NCBI RefSeq assembly: GCF_963678635.1
Contig: NC_087069.1
Location: 8,568,633-8,632,632 of the forward strand
Direction: 5' to 3'
Length of the DNA: 64,000 nt
From: Symsagittifera roscoffensis
Lineage: Eukaryota; Xenacoelomorpha; Acoela; Convolutidae
Below are positions 50,101 to 53,392 of the stretch, piece after piece. Under the pieces are notes generated by a model. That model saw only the letters and a program-made list of their open reading frames with translations, was not told the origin of the DNA and searched no databases. The first letter of the stretch is position 1, and every line of letters starts with the position of its first letter. The position numbers and the translations under genes are program-made.

Positions 50101-53100
50101 TTAGGACCGAGTTGGTTAACTCATAGAGTAATTTCGGATAGGGTACACCGTCTGCTCGTCACGCTATCTTATTTTCGGCCGGATAGATTCGTGCAACTTC
50201 TTAGTCTAATACCGATCCTAATCTTACTCTTATACTATCTAGTCTCAGGTTGTTTAACTAGTCTCTGCTAGGCTCAATAGATCTAGGGTATACTGGTTTA
50301 TTGCGGCTGCTGAAGTACTCGGGAGAGTCCAACTAATTTCTAAGTTAAATTCAAATCTCTCTGGTGCTGAAATTACAAGTAACTTCAGCACTTACAAATA
50401 AGTGGGTTGTTAGTTAGATGGATCATGATTGGTTAATATTAAATACTTTACATTGGTAAAATATCTAATTTATCCAATCATAAAATGTAGTTTAGATCAG
50501 GTTCCACTAGGTCAGCTTCAAAATAGGTTTTTGTTGAATAACTCAATTGCTGAAGTAGTAAAGGAATTGTAATTTTGCTATTTTCACTTGCGAAAAACAT
50601 CCAAAAATATGGCACAAAATTTTTGCATCGCTGAGTTTCTTGCTATTTGCTTTATTTACGCGAAGTTATATTATCTATTTATTTTAAATAGTTGTTTTTG
50701 AACTACTTGTTTCGTGTTGTTTTGCCATTTATTGTACTTCTGAAACAAAGTTGAGTTTTCATTAATAGAAGTGTGAACACAATATTCTACAAACAGTAGA
50801 AAAAAACCTTAAAGCCATTCCTCACCCATTTTTTCCATAGCGTGTCTTCATTCATGGCAAACATAATGATTTAAACACTTTTGAATCTTAAAAAATTTTC
50901 TCCGAGAGAAAGGACCAATATACCAGGTATTTACCTCTCTACGGAGAATTTTTGTTGTGCCCGGTCTAAAAACTTTTACAAATTTTTTCGCCCTCCCCAC
51001 AAGTAAAAGCCACAATTTGATGTCGGCCCCCCAGCACCAACCTTTTGAGGGAGAGGCTGATAATGTGACCTCTTCATAATCAGTCATTATGTTTTAAGAG
51101 TCAATGAACGAAGTGAAGACCCTTGTATAGGTCTTAATATGTTTTTAAGTTTTTTTCAGCAAAAGTCTCAGAATTTGTTCAAGCTTTAGTTTAGTTCACT
51201 TTCCTGCTAAAATGAAGGCAGATTTCGTGCAAGGAAGGCTAACAGCAGTTGTAAAAGTCCGGAAAATGTGATCGAATTCTAGTTTTGAGCATAAATTTCA
51301 ATTTATATTTCCCAGCAAGGAAACAAAACTTTCATGTTTTGATCCAGTGTTCTCAAATTGGGTTATCAGAAAGTGCCCATCATAAATTGTTTTTTTATAT
51401 TCAAAGAGTTTTAAGGATATATATTCGAAGAATATACTTGCATTTATTGGCTTCTCTTAAACTCGAAAGCTGTAATTTATGTAAAAAAAAATAGTCAGTT
51501 TTTTTGGTTTCCTTGCGTTCATTGACTCTTTTCCAACAGCCTGTTGGCTTCGTTTTGATAATACAAATCGGAGGCATAGCAGCATGCATTACTGCCTATG
51601 CATTCGTCAAACCCTCAATATTGTAAAGACCACAATTTGTTCAAGCTCGATTTTGATTTGGCGCTCCGGTATTGTGGGGTCGTTGCATTGTGGCGATCTG
51701 TTAGTGATGCTATGCTGTCCAGCAATCATGTGATTGCTGGTTCAACTCGCGCGAGCGCTGTTGTTTTCAAGGTGAGCGCTTGCAAATAAGTCATCGCTTA
51801 ATTGGTGCTGAACATATATACGGTCTTGTCAACTTAGATAAGTAACCTTCGGATTAGGTCTCCGGGTTAGAACAACAAAAATTTAACCACAAACTTTAAT
51901 GCTATCAAAATACACACAATGAGGCTTATTTTTTCCGTAATTTATCAAAAACACTTTCTGGTGTAACTGCCTTTAATGAATAGTTTCCCATATACCGTCT
52001 ATTTGTCATGTTTTTTCATTTAGCTTGATGATTTGGTGCAAGTCAAGAGTCCATGGATGCTTCTACTTCTATTCTTTTTGCCTTAGTCTTCATCAATCTG
52101 GATATTGCAATCGTGGGTTTGCGGTGCTTCTTAATTGGAAGTTACTGAGTCCTATGCCCAATAACTTTATCTGAGATTAACCTTAACATTTATAGCTTTG
52201 GCATAGTATTGTGATTTGTTAATTAGAACTTTGTTTTTTTTTATAATAGATTTAGAATAGAGTTGTAGATGCAAAATTCAAAAAACTAGACGCGAGAAAA
52301 TTAACAGAGATGGAATTAACTGATGGAACTTTATAAGCGGATATTATTTTCAAAATTGACAAATATCCAGTTTTTCGTAAAACGGATTGCATTCGCGATT
52401 TGGGGTCATTTTCCTAGATGACCTAATCGAACCAAAGTGAACCTGGGTTTGTGTTTGAATCTCAGTTTGAGCAATTTTTTTTTAAAAAGATCATTTTTGC
52501 GCTGTATAATCGAAAAAGATGCAGATCGAATTGAAATAACTGTTATACCAAGTAGACCAAGTTATGATTTTTCATCATAACATTTAATTTGCATTCAATT
52601 TGTTAACATTTAATTCCCGAAAGCGTTATGTCGGTGGGCTGTTAATTTCAACCCATTTACACATTCTTCATTTTGCTTAATTCTAGGAGTTGGCGACAGT
52701 TTCTATGACACTGCAAACTTATTTGTCAAATGGTCGCAGAAGGATTTCCATGAAACAGGAAAAATGTTCCCAATCTTCGGAATTTGTCTCGGATTTCAAG
52801 CACTTCTTCGTATTTTCAACCACGGAATAGACCCTCTTACAACGACTAACGGAACCCAAGACGTGTCGATGATTTTAAATTTCACTAAAACGGCAAAATC
52901 ATCTGCATTATTTTCAGAAATGCCAATTTGGATGTATGAACATCTTCAAAACAAAAACAGTACAGCTAATTTTCACGTAAATTCCACACTTGTTGGAACC
53001 TACGAAGAATCGAAGCTACTCAAAGATGCGTTTAATATCCTTTCGACAAATATGGACATTAACGGGCAAGAGTTTTTGTCCACGATAGAGCACAAAAATA

Positions 53101-53342
53101 TGCCCATATATGGTATTCAATGGCATGTAGAAGCAAATCAGTTTCGTCTTCCACCCAGCGATAAAATCGATCATTCAATTGAATCTGTTAAAGTTATGCA
53201 ATTTATTTCTAATTTTTTCGCAGAGGAAATGAAAAAATCATGCAACGTTTACGCTTCTGAGGAATTCATGAAGAATCAAATTTGGAACTACAAACTCACA
53301 AATAATCAAACACAGAATCTACAAGAATTTTATTTCGATTAA
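28990..53342 (+). CDS. GGH: Gamma-glutamyl hydrolase (folate hydrolase), 3 exons
   Basis: Spliced gene encoding a 339-residue gamma-glutamyl hydrolase, a class-I glutamine-amidotransferase-fold peptidase (family C26) that removes gamma-linked glutamates from folylpolyglutamates in lysosomes or outside the cell. Exons are 28,990-29,166, 30,868-31,054 and 52,687-53,342. A hydrophobic signal segment (about residues 5-29) precedes the family start motif PVVGILTQ. The strand/turn LLIPGGNVSIG precedes the nucleophile motif GICLGFQ (Cys155). His268 and Glu270 lie in GIQWHVE. Length is close to the human enzyme (318). Exons join in phases 0 and 1 without frame loss. Intron 2 is enlarged by a giant retroelement. 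The substitution WHVE for the usual WHPE is mild, and activity is plausible. Family assignment is secure; the host is unknown. Confidence 0.95.
29167..30867 (+). other. GGH intron 1 (GC-AG)
   Basis: 1,701 bp beginning GC and ending TTAACAG. It is AT-rich and contains, near 29,535-29,595, a short repeat word (CCCTCGTGGATTAATGGCCTTA) shared with about 31,350. The frame at 30,150-30,365 (minus) is without support. Confidence 0.8.
30868..31054 (+). CDS. GGH: GGH exon 2
   Basis: Encodes residues 60-121 plus the first base of codon 122. It contains SGRYVLWATYVKWMEQAG, RVVPVLMD and GLLIPGGNVSI, which match the N-terminal half of the family. The acceptor is TTAACAG at 30,861-30,867. The donor is G|GTTAGT at 31,055, canonical. 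This exon has no ATG-started open frame of its own. Confidence 0.93.
31290..31385. repeat. Short dispersed repeat (CCCTCGTGGAT type)
   Basis: Contains TTGGTCCTATCCCTCGTGGA followed by TAAATGATCTTAAATA. Closely related words occur near 29,560-29,600 and 26,420-26,450, so this belongs to a host interspersed repeat. No complete copy structure could be defined by eye. Confidence 0.45.
31588..31591. repeat. 4-bp target-site duplication (left)
   Basis: CTAG immediately before the left LTR. It is identical to CTAG at 50,507-50,510 immediately after the right LTR. A 4-bp duplication fits Ty3/gypsy integrases. Confidence 0.9.
31592..32001 (-). repeat. 3' LTR of the giant element (410 bp)
   Basis: It begins TG and ends CA on the plus strand, and reads identically by eye to 50,097-50,506. 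Because the internal genes run on the minus strand, this is the 3' LTR. On the minus strand it holds an AATAAA polyadenylation signal (plus 31,792-31,797) and, just before that signal in transcript order, a strong hairpin (31,859-31,886). The bases just inside the element (AAAACCCGGATGGG on the minus strand) are only weakly polypurine. Confidence 0.95.
31859..31886 (-). repeat. LTR hairpin upstream of the polyA signal
   Basis: A 13-bp stem with one wobble pair (arms 31,859-31,871 and 31,874-31,886) and a 2-nt loop; the outer arm is GTGCTGAA/TTCAGCAC. It is also present in the other LTR at 50,364-50,391. Its position shortly before AATAAA in the transcript suggests a structured R-region, as in some retroviruses. 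That role is inference. Confidence 0.7.
32002..33615 (-). other. 3' non-coding region of the element
   Basis: About 1.6 kb between the last open frame and the 3' LTR, with no open frame of note on the element's strand. A word GTGGGTTAGGCC occurs twice (32,708 and 32,747), once within an A-box-like string (GTAGCGCGGTGGGTTAGG). Its purpose is unknown. It could carry RNA transport, packaging or regulatory signals. Confidence 0.5.
33616..34995 (-). CDS. Accessory ORF, 459 codons, unknown
   Basis: An open frame that continues without a stop from 34,995 to 33,616. Its first ATG is only at 34,626, giving a 336-residue form. The roughly 120 codons before that ATG have protein-like composition (a Pro/Thr/Ser-rich lead, then REYINHPKHTNTKEFLAITL), so translation probably enters from upstream. 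The frame is -1 relative to the 182-codon ORF, which it overlaps for about 125 nt (34,995-34,872), pointing to frameshifting or splicing. The protein is rich in Phe, Tyr and His and has no recognised domain or membrane segment. It ends in acidic residues (FFPDD). Confidence 0.6.
   Translation of the reverse strand, partial: FYYPPTTTLPPPYPNNKPNLLHNQFIQPPTPTPSSNYTESLAPSSTSTESSHNTNRAYRTFKRKFPNHPFPAKPGTAREYINHPKHTNTKEFLAITLPSFPQYTLNTPHDTNETRNFVDDYVLMPTLSWTSYYHFTNPLCLPLSNTQIDIERNTDMLYRLTTPLTARQFTYVGYKKSLKTHTAPRANEYTLEYYDHNIIRANQDQFLDDDRFANPQITEKFFIKTPYIFTLNIFDRKFDHIISEALTDTQAYESFKERFQIFSLTFHFLAPHERDLHCSHDIMLRTKQTHTYSYYRFIQNHFDLHTPSRQPHHRFQFINSKYTSPFFLNFTYCIKDTNLHGILRNYDPITQMYIFCPITKTFNAEESRPFLIPHEFVQPIEIPILEFIHNTKFNHKLYNLIQNTPYEFAVGTEELTTIKALQLLWPLLQTKNIIRILAKLLTTSELIHDIFPHGFFPDD
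34872..35420 (-). CDS. Accessory Pro/Ser-rich ORF, 182 codons
   Basis: Starts at an ATG that overlaps the env stop as ATGA (ATG 35,420-35,418; TGA 35,419-35,417), an arrangement known to permit termination-reinitiation. The sequence is dominated by Pro, Ser, Asn and Thr and is probably disordered. It ends at a TAG at 34,874-34,872, inside the overlap with the 459-codon frame. It may be the N-terminal extension of that frame if a -1 shift occurs. No function is assigned. Confidence 0.6.
   Translation of the reverse strand: MSRQLGSLHRSNSHPTNLTSPIPIIPLFAFPPPDFPSSNVPSGMNSDTNSHISVLYSISQLNNPNIETPDEFADSEPSPSNNFNNSSNFSQPPFQPILSNNPDPITPTPSYASQVTPTYSSYHSDQSSHSPDTPRISPELDNFITLQQQPYHLHTPTINQISSTINSSNPLPLHPLQIILNH
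35417..38035 (-). CDS. env: Envelope-like glycoprotein (872 aa)
   Basis: Large surface-glycoprotein candidate. The first 18 residues form a signal peptide (LKLLIFLQLLFLVIS). A long Cys-containing ectodomain follows with N-glycosylation sites (NIT, NTT, NRS). A hydrophobic stretch at about residues 703-730 (LTILYAMFNFIGFLFSLL) and a second at about 745-766 precede a polar Pro-rich cytoplasmic tail of about 100 residues. The position after pol and this architecture fit an env gene, making the element retrovirus-like. I cannot place the fusion-protein class by eye: it does not show a retroviral SU/TM pattern with an obvious furin site, and a class III (gB-like) origin is only a possibility. Its ATG lies inside the end of the upstream ATG-less frame, and its TGA overlaps the next ORF. 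Confidence 0.8.
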   Translation of the reverse strand: MYILKLLIFLQLLFLVISNQNINPSPRTGPQDLLVTHYDCEENEQKTLHKYAINQVSQCETEPQAIETTDVIATLYSKARATTVTGYKFTATFSEKKVHCSQVSNGNKNRLDHESFYQSNIERLLHLNPDDCKSELLRLNITQNKNSARKLVNFQVFSDSVHQSQLERHQGHIKLDEKYPYNGAHGRLTYDLHDKHWIPHIGINDPSNCKADTKNKGYQEIMFFDWKIQLEKIQLTRDLSDNTMIYQGIRLPCKNDQGYCDPTTRTQATIVWFPEDTYTTFQVAKIHARMIKFHEKYFIQSIPYEQVHPSRKLSSNFRNIDIIENKLTRFQIYQETELACKYRNPLHRTQYSEILVEYEKGFDMTTGKVKIDPYATGHPPNEGTSYIPVNFEKSNGQPGGHLKPHDTRSTRLQELSLMNTTYFGNIHYDIHLDMKLDYTISRIFQEMSLSELETLHQLCELERTQILQSLALAVLKIPYAGYLLSGNRSNFLDYEGNILWFYTCTKKVSPLYVFEDKRCYKRIPIFYKNKVHFVDTLSRRTYFWDTAVPCGSENSHNVVQLNPDENKYYLLTPYPTLMQSLKKFSPESIRAIARNPNIDLQSIGIYSKSDIQHHIRTQQFQELLTQMDTIQRQSIDQNLRKLAETAGFADIYTQDYSGYFKDIKDYIYLNGEKYRPQDISPINIFSFVTLKNEILDFLGWPYYILEKLTILYAMFNFIGFLFSLLKGIYNTCAIHTQVNRQASVARILFAGFFGIFSTSINKILLDAQIKEYNTKIATRQNTYDEEHNNVDITPTAPQLPPLPNNHPLSLVPRNFRNLAITHNPNFRLTTSQSPIQHIMTHQSQDDNTYEQIIEQPHTTAFQSQNNHFFSPR
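38023..39159 (-). CDS. 378-codon open frame with no ATG
   Basis: An uninterrupted frame from just after a TAA (39,162-39,160) to a TAA at 38,025-38,023. It contains no in-frame ATG at all. The first ~250 codons are rich in Pro, Ser, Thr, Gln and Asn. The last ~110 are more structured (PLRLDWNTF, RLHNWALNRLQYRQDIH, NNITQHPYPLNPP). Its stop lies 10 nt into env, in a different frame. The upstream 62-codon membrane ORF stops 5 nt before it opens, so simple frameshifting cannot join them. A spliced leader, non-AUG initiation or reinitiation is required. No known domain recognised. Confidence 0.6.
   Translation of the reverse strand, partial: QFKNPSKIATQQSQSQSSPTSSQDNQTPPSITQNPQTSTRISFQDNPYTFEERHARLSEPLEPVQRQAPLSEPTYNLYPTLPQELSRIRNPSQNQNTVEIDRQIIHPRRNRNFQTPRVHFDIPQSPSQNTPENPIGILPETPTLLSQRSTSSLPSDYLGSTPTSEQIRENPFNPPNQASRLPYWTTHSFTQGELNLVNNPIDISTDTTTSSSLPETLSLPSTPSISQISPPPFNLNFPNNLDARYREQSSINIPLRLDWNTFTAPPPLFGQHQESNRLHNWALNRLQYRQDIHNDIRDHNIQILQQNSLQLKFEITVKLNNITQHPYPLNPPNITAQSLPPPFITTEVIYKYDRYTKNTIGYITFYNPYSGLSYTCIF
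39165..39353 (-). CDS. Membrane microprotein 2 (62 aa)
   Basis: A short ORF with two hydrophobic helices (IFLLFVIFITFLSSLILTICKC, and a second starting AIFTFALATILLILFL) around a basic KCIKK turn. Its ATG overlaps the stop of the preceding ORF as ATGA (ATG 39,353-39,351; TGA 39,352-39,350). Hairpin-membrane topology suggests an accessory or viroporin-like protein, but this is inference from hydrophobicity alone. Confidence 0.5.
   Translation of the reverse strand: MIRTIFSRTDIFLLFVIFITFLSSLILTICKCIKKAIFTFALATILLILFLEEYYNKHKPSH
39350..39580 (-). CDS. Membrane microprotein 1 (76 aa)
   Basis: ATG-started ORF that is almost wholly hydrophobic in its first 55 residues (ETFIIFLFDILESFLIILII), followed by a polar tail (KTLDYIHRYDLYNLSK). 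It stops in an ATGA overlap with the next ORF. It lies between pol and the ATG-less frame, where no Ty3/gypsy gene is normally found. Confidence 0.5.
   Translation of the reverse strand: MLFSQSVTQILINLKHFFTILETFIIFLFDILESFLIILIIFCNIFLIFYTILELFLQLSKTLDYIHRYDLYNLSK
39581..40178 (-). other. Non-coding gap after pol
   Basis: About 600 bp between the pol stop and the first membrane ORF, with no open frame on the element's strand. This is a reasonable place for a splice acceptor serving the downstream ORFs. None can be assigned with confidence. Confidence 0.4.
40179..45041 (-). CDS. pol: Pol polyprotein: PR-RT-RNaseH-INT (1,620 aa)
   Basis: Ty3/gypsy-type Pol. Visible in order: aspartic protease DSGAESN (about residue 109); reverse transcriptase with LDARYLN, the substrate block FYGISIGPAAF and catalytic YLDDV (about 617); RNase H starting CDASNFGIGAAL (about 763); integrase zinc finger with HTQNIKGH and CNDCIVC (about 1,130-1,165); DDE core with FDTKG (about 1,200), TDNGTEF (about 1,258) and EGMNRS (about 1,297); then a GPY module (GPYQII, about 1,470) and a Lys/Glu-rich tail. 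The ATG at 45,041 lies 80 nt after the gag stop, but the frame is open from 45,233 in -1 phase to gag, so a Gag-Pol fusion by -1 frameshift is possible. All catalytic residues look intact. Confidence 0.95.
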   Translation of the reverse strand: MIKVENDYESVIYEQPFSSHIYENQSEFLQNYYTTPINSTPTTQETNEINTTNQTNKNTKTKCLNTNHIYQNIQKEQPKEKIWTIPFLLESPRNKEFQPPDLEIDFLIDSGAESNIINIPTWNEIKTLHPKLTPLETSSKLATAQGSTLINYGKIQLFLLPTRTMEQSKILNKPFKQIFHITDIKYNIIGIPFISKYIPTINILNSKILIKDKYTKTKETSLTFFQRLNKQPPFFSKFYPIFNQQRKHLKPLSGNIYNFSIKQVHQYDKEQNKQKFYMSEFEFKPIHKFFKITISSIKYLKNSNSDIISLHVYNNTPYQVTLPLGLLGYCETNATISPIHEKAYRVNNILQLLDICQSTILNEELSINNIISNENRNTDYFTKTPYFKPTFNISNYTEDQQKFLTMFNFQHSQITQDEFEKLAKQLIKYSSVYATSKFDVGKISSSLHLPLKPDAVFKKQRASKVPIHLHDKVNRLLDILEQYNIISPVNKEEQPKGNTFINPVIILAKGESLKIVLDARYLNSLIDESKCNWPIEPIQVILTKINGKYFTTADMNSAYNQMPVDEQSRRLTQFVIGNQQYEFNRLFYGISIGPAAFSAFMSKIFRPLILKKNAITYLDDVFMQSQTKDEMFNVLEKYHQILQNENLKAAPDKSHFFLTRVKFLGHNIERKTITPLKSRIDAIQKLQPPTNKKKIQEFLGMLNFLSKYVYKMQLYLRPFYNILRQQNNFEWNTEHQTRFEEIKKLLTEQISNTIPDSNQPFYAMCDASNFGIGAALLQSHNGTNKMNLISANSRLFTQAELRLSTLMRECTAIIYTLTEYEFLILGSKHPTVLFTDHKPIIFLFTQKSNPNHRVYRFQLILMKFPNLHIVWTAGKNLALPDTLSRNTPPELLTRKTTVEIPKNIKFYLAENETSPRLECKYAVKTDIEQSQINNLQHFPLYLDCQNNHYEVDLLGTSTFKPIPHSQWIKNNTQQKRTKQHPPKKDHFPLIEKEDLTDKINLSGPQTNDSKYTINQVFDLHDPLDTIPLSKFEIENIFLPPTETITISTLKQYQNLDPIIRQLKSWHKYKTKPVKADPTILGNKTLLRYFRKFNNTTINENTDLLEYNLNESTVPCLPLSMILIAFNISHTQNIKGHSGSEKTYSNFIQNFYFPNAPIWIKVLCNDCIVCQLNKPYPNQKQIAQKQDFKGQSLYFNHRISFDTKGPISPSSEGNSYIMVIVDAFTHYIALNPVPHCNAYYAYTTLYEHWIAKFGLPEILVTDNGTEFINNEIITLCHLYNIKHKPRTSHAPWTNGLVEGMNRSLQEYLRCIINGNDTKYTEWSADVKLFPLAYNSQITTTLGMSPYEMVFNQKPRKPIMFTANSHKNAQGYCQPNKDSICYNLPLHTHDEDHFHHPQILKLASGTHTEWILNRDKKHNEIYQKITKKLLQRQNINEQINSRFTPASELKIGTFVLIPNFNTQKGISKKLQPLRKGPYQIIAKPTDVTYKITDSNKKEIVQHRNNLLPYYPKEYALRELTQLYSFTGLKIIQNEPHLKNTEQNDNPTENQNTKPTATKNNTQNHKESPKQRKNRKMTEQIIPQEQIDKSENRKTTRLRNQPRKNYKIFIPQSKILKKVEFQK
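45122..48400 (-). CDS. gag: Gag polyprotein (1,092 aa) with zinc knuckle
   Basis: Very long Gag for this class (usually 300-600 aa). An acidic N-terminus is followed by a helical region, a Gln/Asn/Pro-rich linker (QPIQQQNLINTQSFQPIQQQ), and a capsid-like region including WFSVLPLEIKSNW and FDSERNKQQQRVLCNEIRRL. A CCHC knuckle (WCNYCRRYGHSISEC) sits near residues 841-856. A C-terminal tract of repeated NRN, SYN and SRN words (about 930-1,060) looks RNA-binding. It overlaps the upstream basic ORF by 26 nt at its start and the pol frame by 112 nt at its end. Confidence 0.93.
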   Translation of the reverse strand: MSSTHTPGEESPDDDEIFPFIVDATTDRGQHIFCKNLLLNLFEPGISPCKTEFPDVKIKRQIIDHYLKDICNITQQYGIYSIEFTSPNHNNRKYTIQTDDLDLEFSKVFSEYIKSIQYHNSQRANSIFTNEVFAIIYSYISILENEIPITNVSPTETSKHLRVRHEITLLSSYLNIIKEKFTKDDVSQHTKHDLQKILAWFIIDYFTHNIDLIAQARKNFRPQNSNDDTAITEQSDYVWDPEWSHPAFISFPQSISSQAISTISYIRDYVKVIPLTIDATPLNYNTFLPDTQNNSLNSTVIHNENLNGTRNLTQQDIQTPSHFINEEIVHTTTTQQSISPIRPNLTTPRNTNPSQTQVTLQSTVKPSVAPKYSHMDYQTYRPMTIPSKTRKTFTRNNFADHNYNYTHPSKTYNQPQRNFNQYTRSRNWDNPMTQPNSINFQTNPPQDHSENYPFFQQNKNKKQTSYQMDYLSSDDDFLQPDIFAPNTQEYRRQGIQRTRTNHRNFSPQPIDAQHQQPIQQQNLINTQSFQPIQQQNPMTAHSYQPSQMQNEIPLPYYLQQHEITRNQLSNFSQMPNAAESLQMTMNPYLMGGSSITSNKPLMVFTGTDPEYSVEDYLNAVTANLILNIGPEPINTPLHQNWIHRRTALIQTTLDGAAQKWFSVLPLEIKSNWKRFTQEFSKMFDSERNKQQQRVLCNEIRRLPNETIKQIAVRIETLVRKAYSLNTHDYKNTKMTEILMMTLTPQLRKIAIKKRASHPSSIREPDLDFRKLVDKLEQAEITMKLEETENLKLQYVNRIETTPTNINNIQESETDLVEKITEILNIYEKNPNFKGKPSFKKWCNYCRRYGHSISECRQKQQDNQNKPQKYKEPNKSFYQYMKKDQNLPNKTVYSNNSSGKPLPNNTNYTRNQSPYNSSYRGRSPERRNTNNSSQNHYNRPNSRNNYSRSNSNTQRFVSRSNSQSRNNYYPNNQSRNSSYNRNRNYSYNRNRSYSNNRNQNYPNNQSRNNSYNRSNYNRPNNNYQNRSRNNSQNRHSSYNNRYRNYSQSPHRNNNNYKILIIATEVVHLNIKDKSIKYNLIQKQHQTLQVLMTQ
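48375..48842 (-). CDS. Basic ORF upstream of gag (155 aa)
   Basis: ATG-started ORF preceding gag and overlapping it by 26 nt. It has a strongly basic middle (KRQTLKRKIITKQRQITRKR), Ser/acidic patches (SESETNSLDE, SDSETTSNSS) and a second basic patch (KRGKRRIKKQYKHK). This pattern is typical of nuclear or RNA-binding regulatory proteins, so a Rev/Tat-like or nucleocapsid-accessory role is conceivable. No homology is claimed. Gypsy elements normally have no ORF in this place. Confidence 0.55.
   Translation of the reverse strand: MSFKNLGNKQTIVLHNGEIDNKKYDLVITPHTQTVGYIRTKRQTLKRKIITKQRQITRKRFSKNRNAFSESETNSLDELYKLKESIDKNCPLHDQLYFSDSETTSNSSKRGKRRIKKQYKHKPVHLYNWNQPIRHINNYILTVIERKNELNAHPR
48947..49320 (-). 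repeat. Three diverged leader repeats
   Basis: Copies start at about 48,947, 49,062 and 49,282 on the plus strand. Each begins AGGGTTGG, followed by a purine-rich stretch, then ATCGA. The pattern is seen by eye and spacing is irregular. Confidence 0.5.
49361..49444 (-). repeat. Exact 24-bp repeat pair, 60-bp period
   Basis: The 24-bp word beginning ATCCAAGGATAAGCC occurs at 49,361-49,384 and again at 49,421-49,444 with no mismatch. Intervening DNA is AT-rich. Each word contains a near-palindrome (AAGGATAAGCCTT). Confidence 0.85.
49776..50009 (-). CDS. Leader ORF (77 codons)
   Basis: ATG-started frame about 70 nt after the primer site, so probably among the first AUGs in the transcript. The centre is Arg- and Pro-rich (LPGIGRRPRTRDDIRQSR). 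It might be a real peptide, an upstream ORF controlling translation, or a 5' exon that supplies an AUG to downstream frames by splicing. Evidence is limited to position and length. Confidence 0.35.
   Translation of the reverse strand: MLYDNNLIEMSLRLNRSEPIFRTITELPGIGRRPRTRDDIRQSRNLPYSYMIVRQKPEQTFIFRILLAMNLDFHLQT
50076..50094 (-). promoter_or_regulatory. Primer-binding site
   Basis: On the minus strand, 2 nt inside the 5' LTR, the sequence reads TGGTGCGACCATAAGTCTC. It starts with TGG, as required to pair with a tRNA CCA end. On the plus strand the match continues into TTCGA, a T-loop-like motif, at a spacing one nucleotide short of a real tRNA. I cannot name the tRNA from memory with confidence. 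Confidence 0.7.
50097..50506 (-). repeat. 5' LTR of the giant element (410 bp)
   Basis: Promoter-bearing LTR for the minus-strand transcript. No difference from the 3' LTR was found by eye over 410 bp. CCAAT-type words occur in the U3 part on the element's strand. The polyadenylation signal AATAAA (plus 50,297-50,302) and the hairpin at 50,364-50,391 are the same as in the other copy. Confidence 0.95.
50507..50510. repeat. 4-bp target-site duplication (right)
   Basis: CTAG directly after the right LTR, matching 31,588-31,591. Confidence 0.9.
51096..51530. mobile_element. Possible MITE with 15-bp inverted ends
   Basis: AAGAGTCAATGAACG at 51,096-51,110 has an exact reverse complement at 51,516-51,530. 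The intervening ~400 bp is non-coding and AT-rich. No clear target duplication flanks it, so it could also be a chance or partial inverted repeat. Confidence 0.35.
51660..51790 (+). repeat. tRNA-like SINE head
   Basis: A-box-like TGGCGATCTGTTAG at 51,691 and B-box-like GGTTCAACTC at 51,739-51,748 are spaced as in a polymerase III tRNA promoter. An anticodon-arm-like hairpin (CAGCAATCA/TGATTGCTG, 51,720-51,739) lies between them. No complete tRNA cloverleaf is formed, so this is a tRNA-derived SINE rather than a functional tRNA gene. Confidence 0.5.
52687..53342 (+). CDS. GGH: GGH exon 3
   Basis: Encodes residue 122 (completed from exon 2) through 339 and the TAA stop. It begins VGDSFYDTANLFVKWS, then KMFPIFGICLGFQALL with the nucleophilic Cys155, a TANFH motif, FLSTIEHKNMPIYGIQWHVE with His268 and Glu270, and a C-terminal helix ending in FYFD, much like vertebrate enzymes. 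The acceptor is TTCTAG at 52,681-52,686. Confidence 0.95.
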
Positions 53343-53386
53343 AATCTTTAATTTAGATATTTCAAAATATTTTTCAATCATCTCAA

Positions 53387-53392
53387 AATAAA
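53387..53392 (+). terminator. GGH polyadenylation signal
   Basis: AATAAA 45 bp after the stop codon, followed by a T-rich stretch (TGTTTGTTTTTCT) within about 20 bp. This is the expected arrangement for mRNA 3' end formation. Confidence 0.75.

Larger units (their letters stand above)
31592..50506 (-). mobile_element. Giant env-bearing Ty3/gypsy-type LTR retroelement, 18.9 kb
   Basis: Complete provirus-like element: two 410-bp LTRs without visible differences, TG…CA ends, CTAG target duplication, and a tRNA-like primer site 2 nt inside the 5' (right) LTR. Transcript order on the minus strand: leader with repeats, 77-codon leader ORF, basic ORF (155 codons), gag (1,092), pol (1,620, with protease-RT-RNaseH-integrase order as in Ty3/gypsy), two membrane microproteins (76, 62), a 378-codon frame without ATG, env-like glycoprotein (872), a Pro/Ser-rich ORF (182) and a 459-codon frame. 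At 18.9 kb it is far longer than typical gypsy elements (5-10 kb). LTR identity and open frames imply very recent insertion and possible activity. It lies antisense in intron 2 of the hydrolase gene. Confidence 0.95.
31055..52686 (+). other. GGH intron 2 (21.6 kb) with nested retroelement
   Basis: Canonical GT-AG intron (GTTAGT at the donor, TTAATTCTAG at the acceptor). The LTR element at 31,592-50,506 accounts for 18.9 kb of it. Without the element and one CTAG copy, the intron would be about 2.7 kb. The pre-insertion intron also carries short repeats near 31,300, an inverted-repeat segment at 51,096-51,530 and a tRNA-like SINE near 51,690. Confidence 0.9.
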
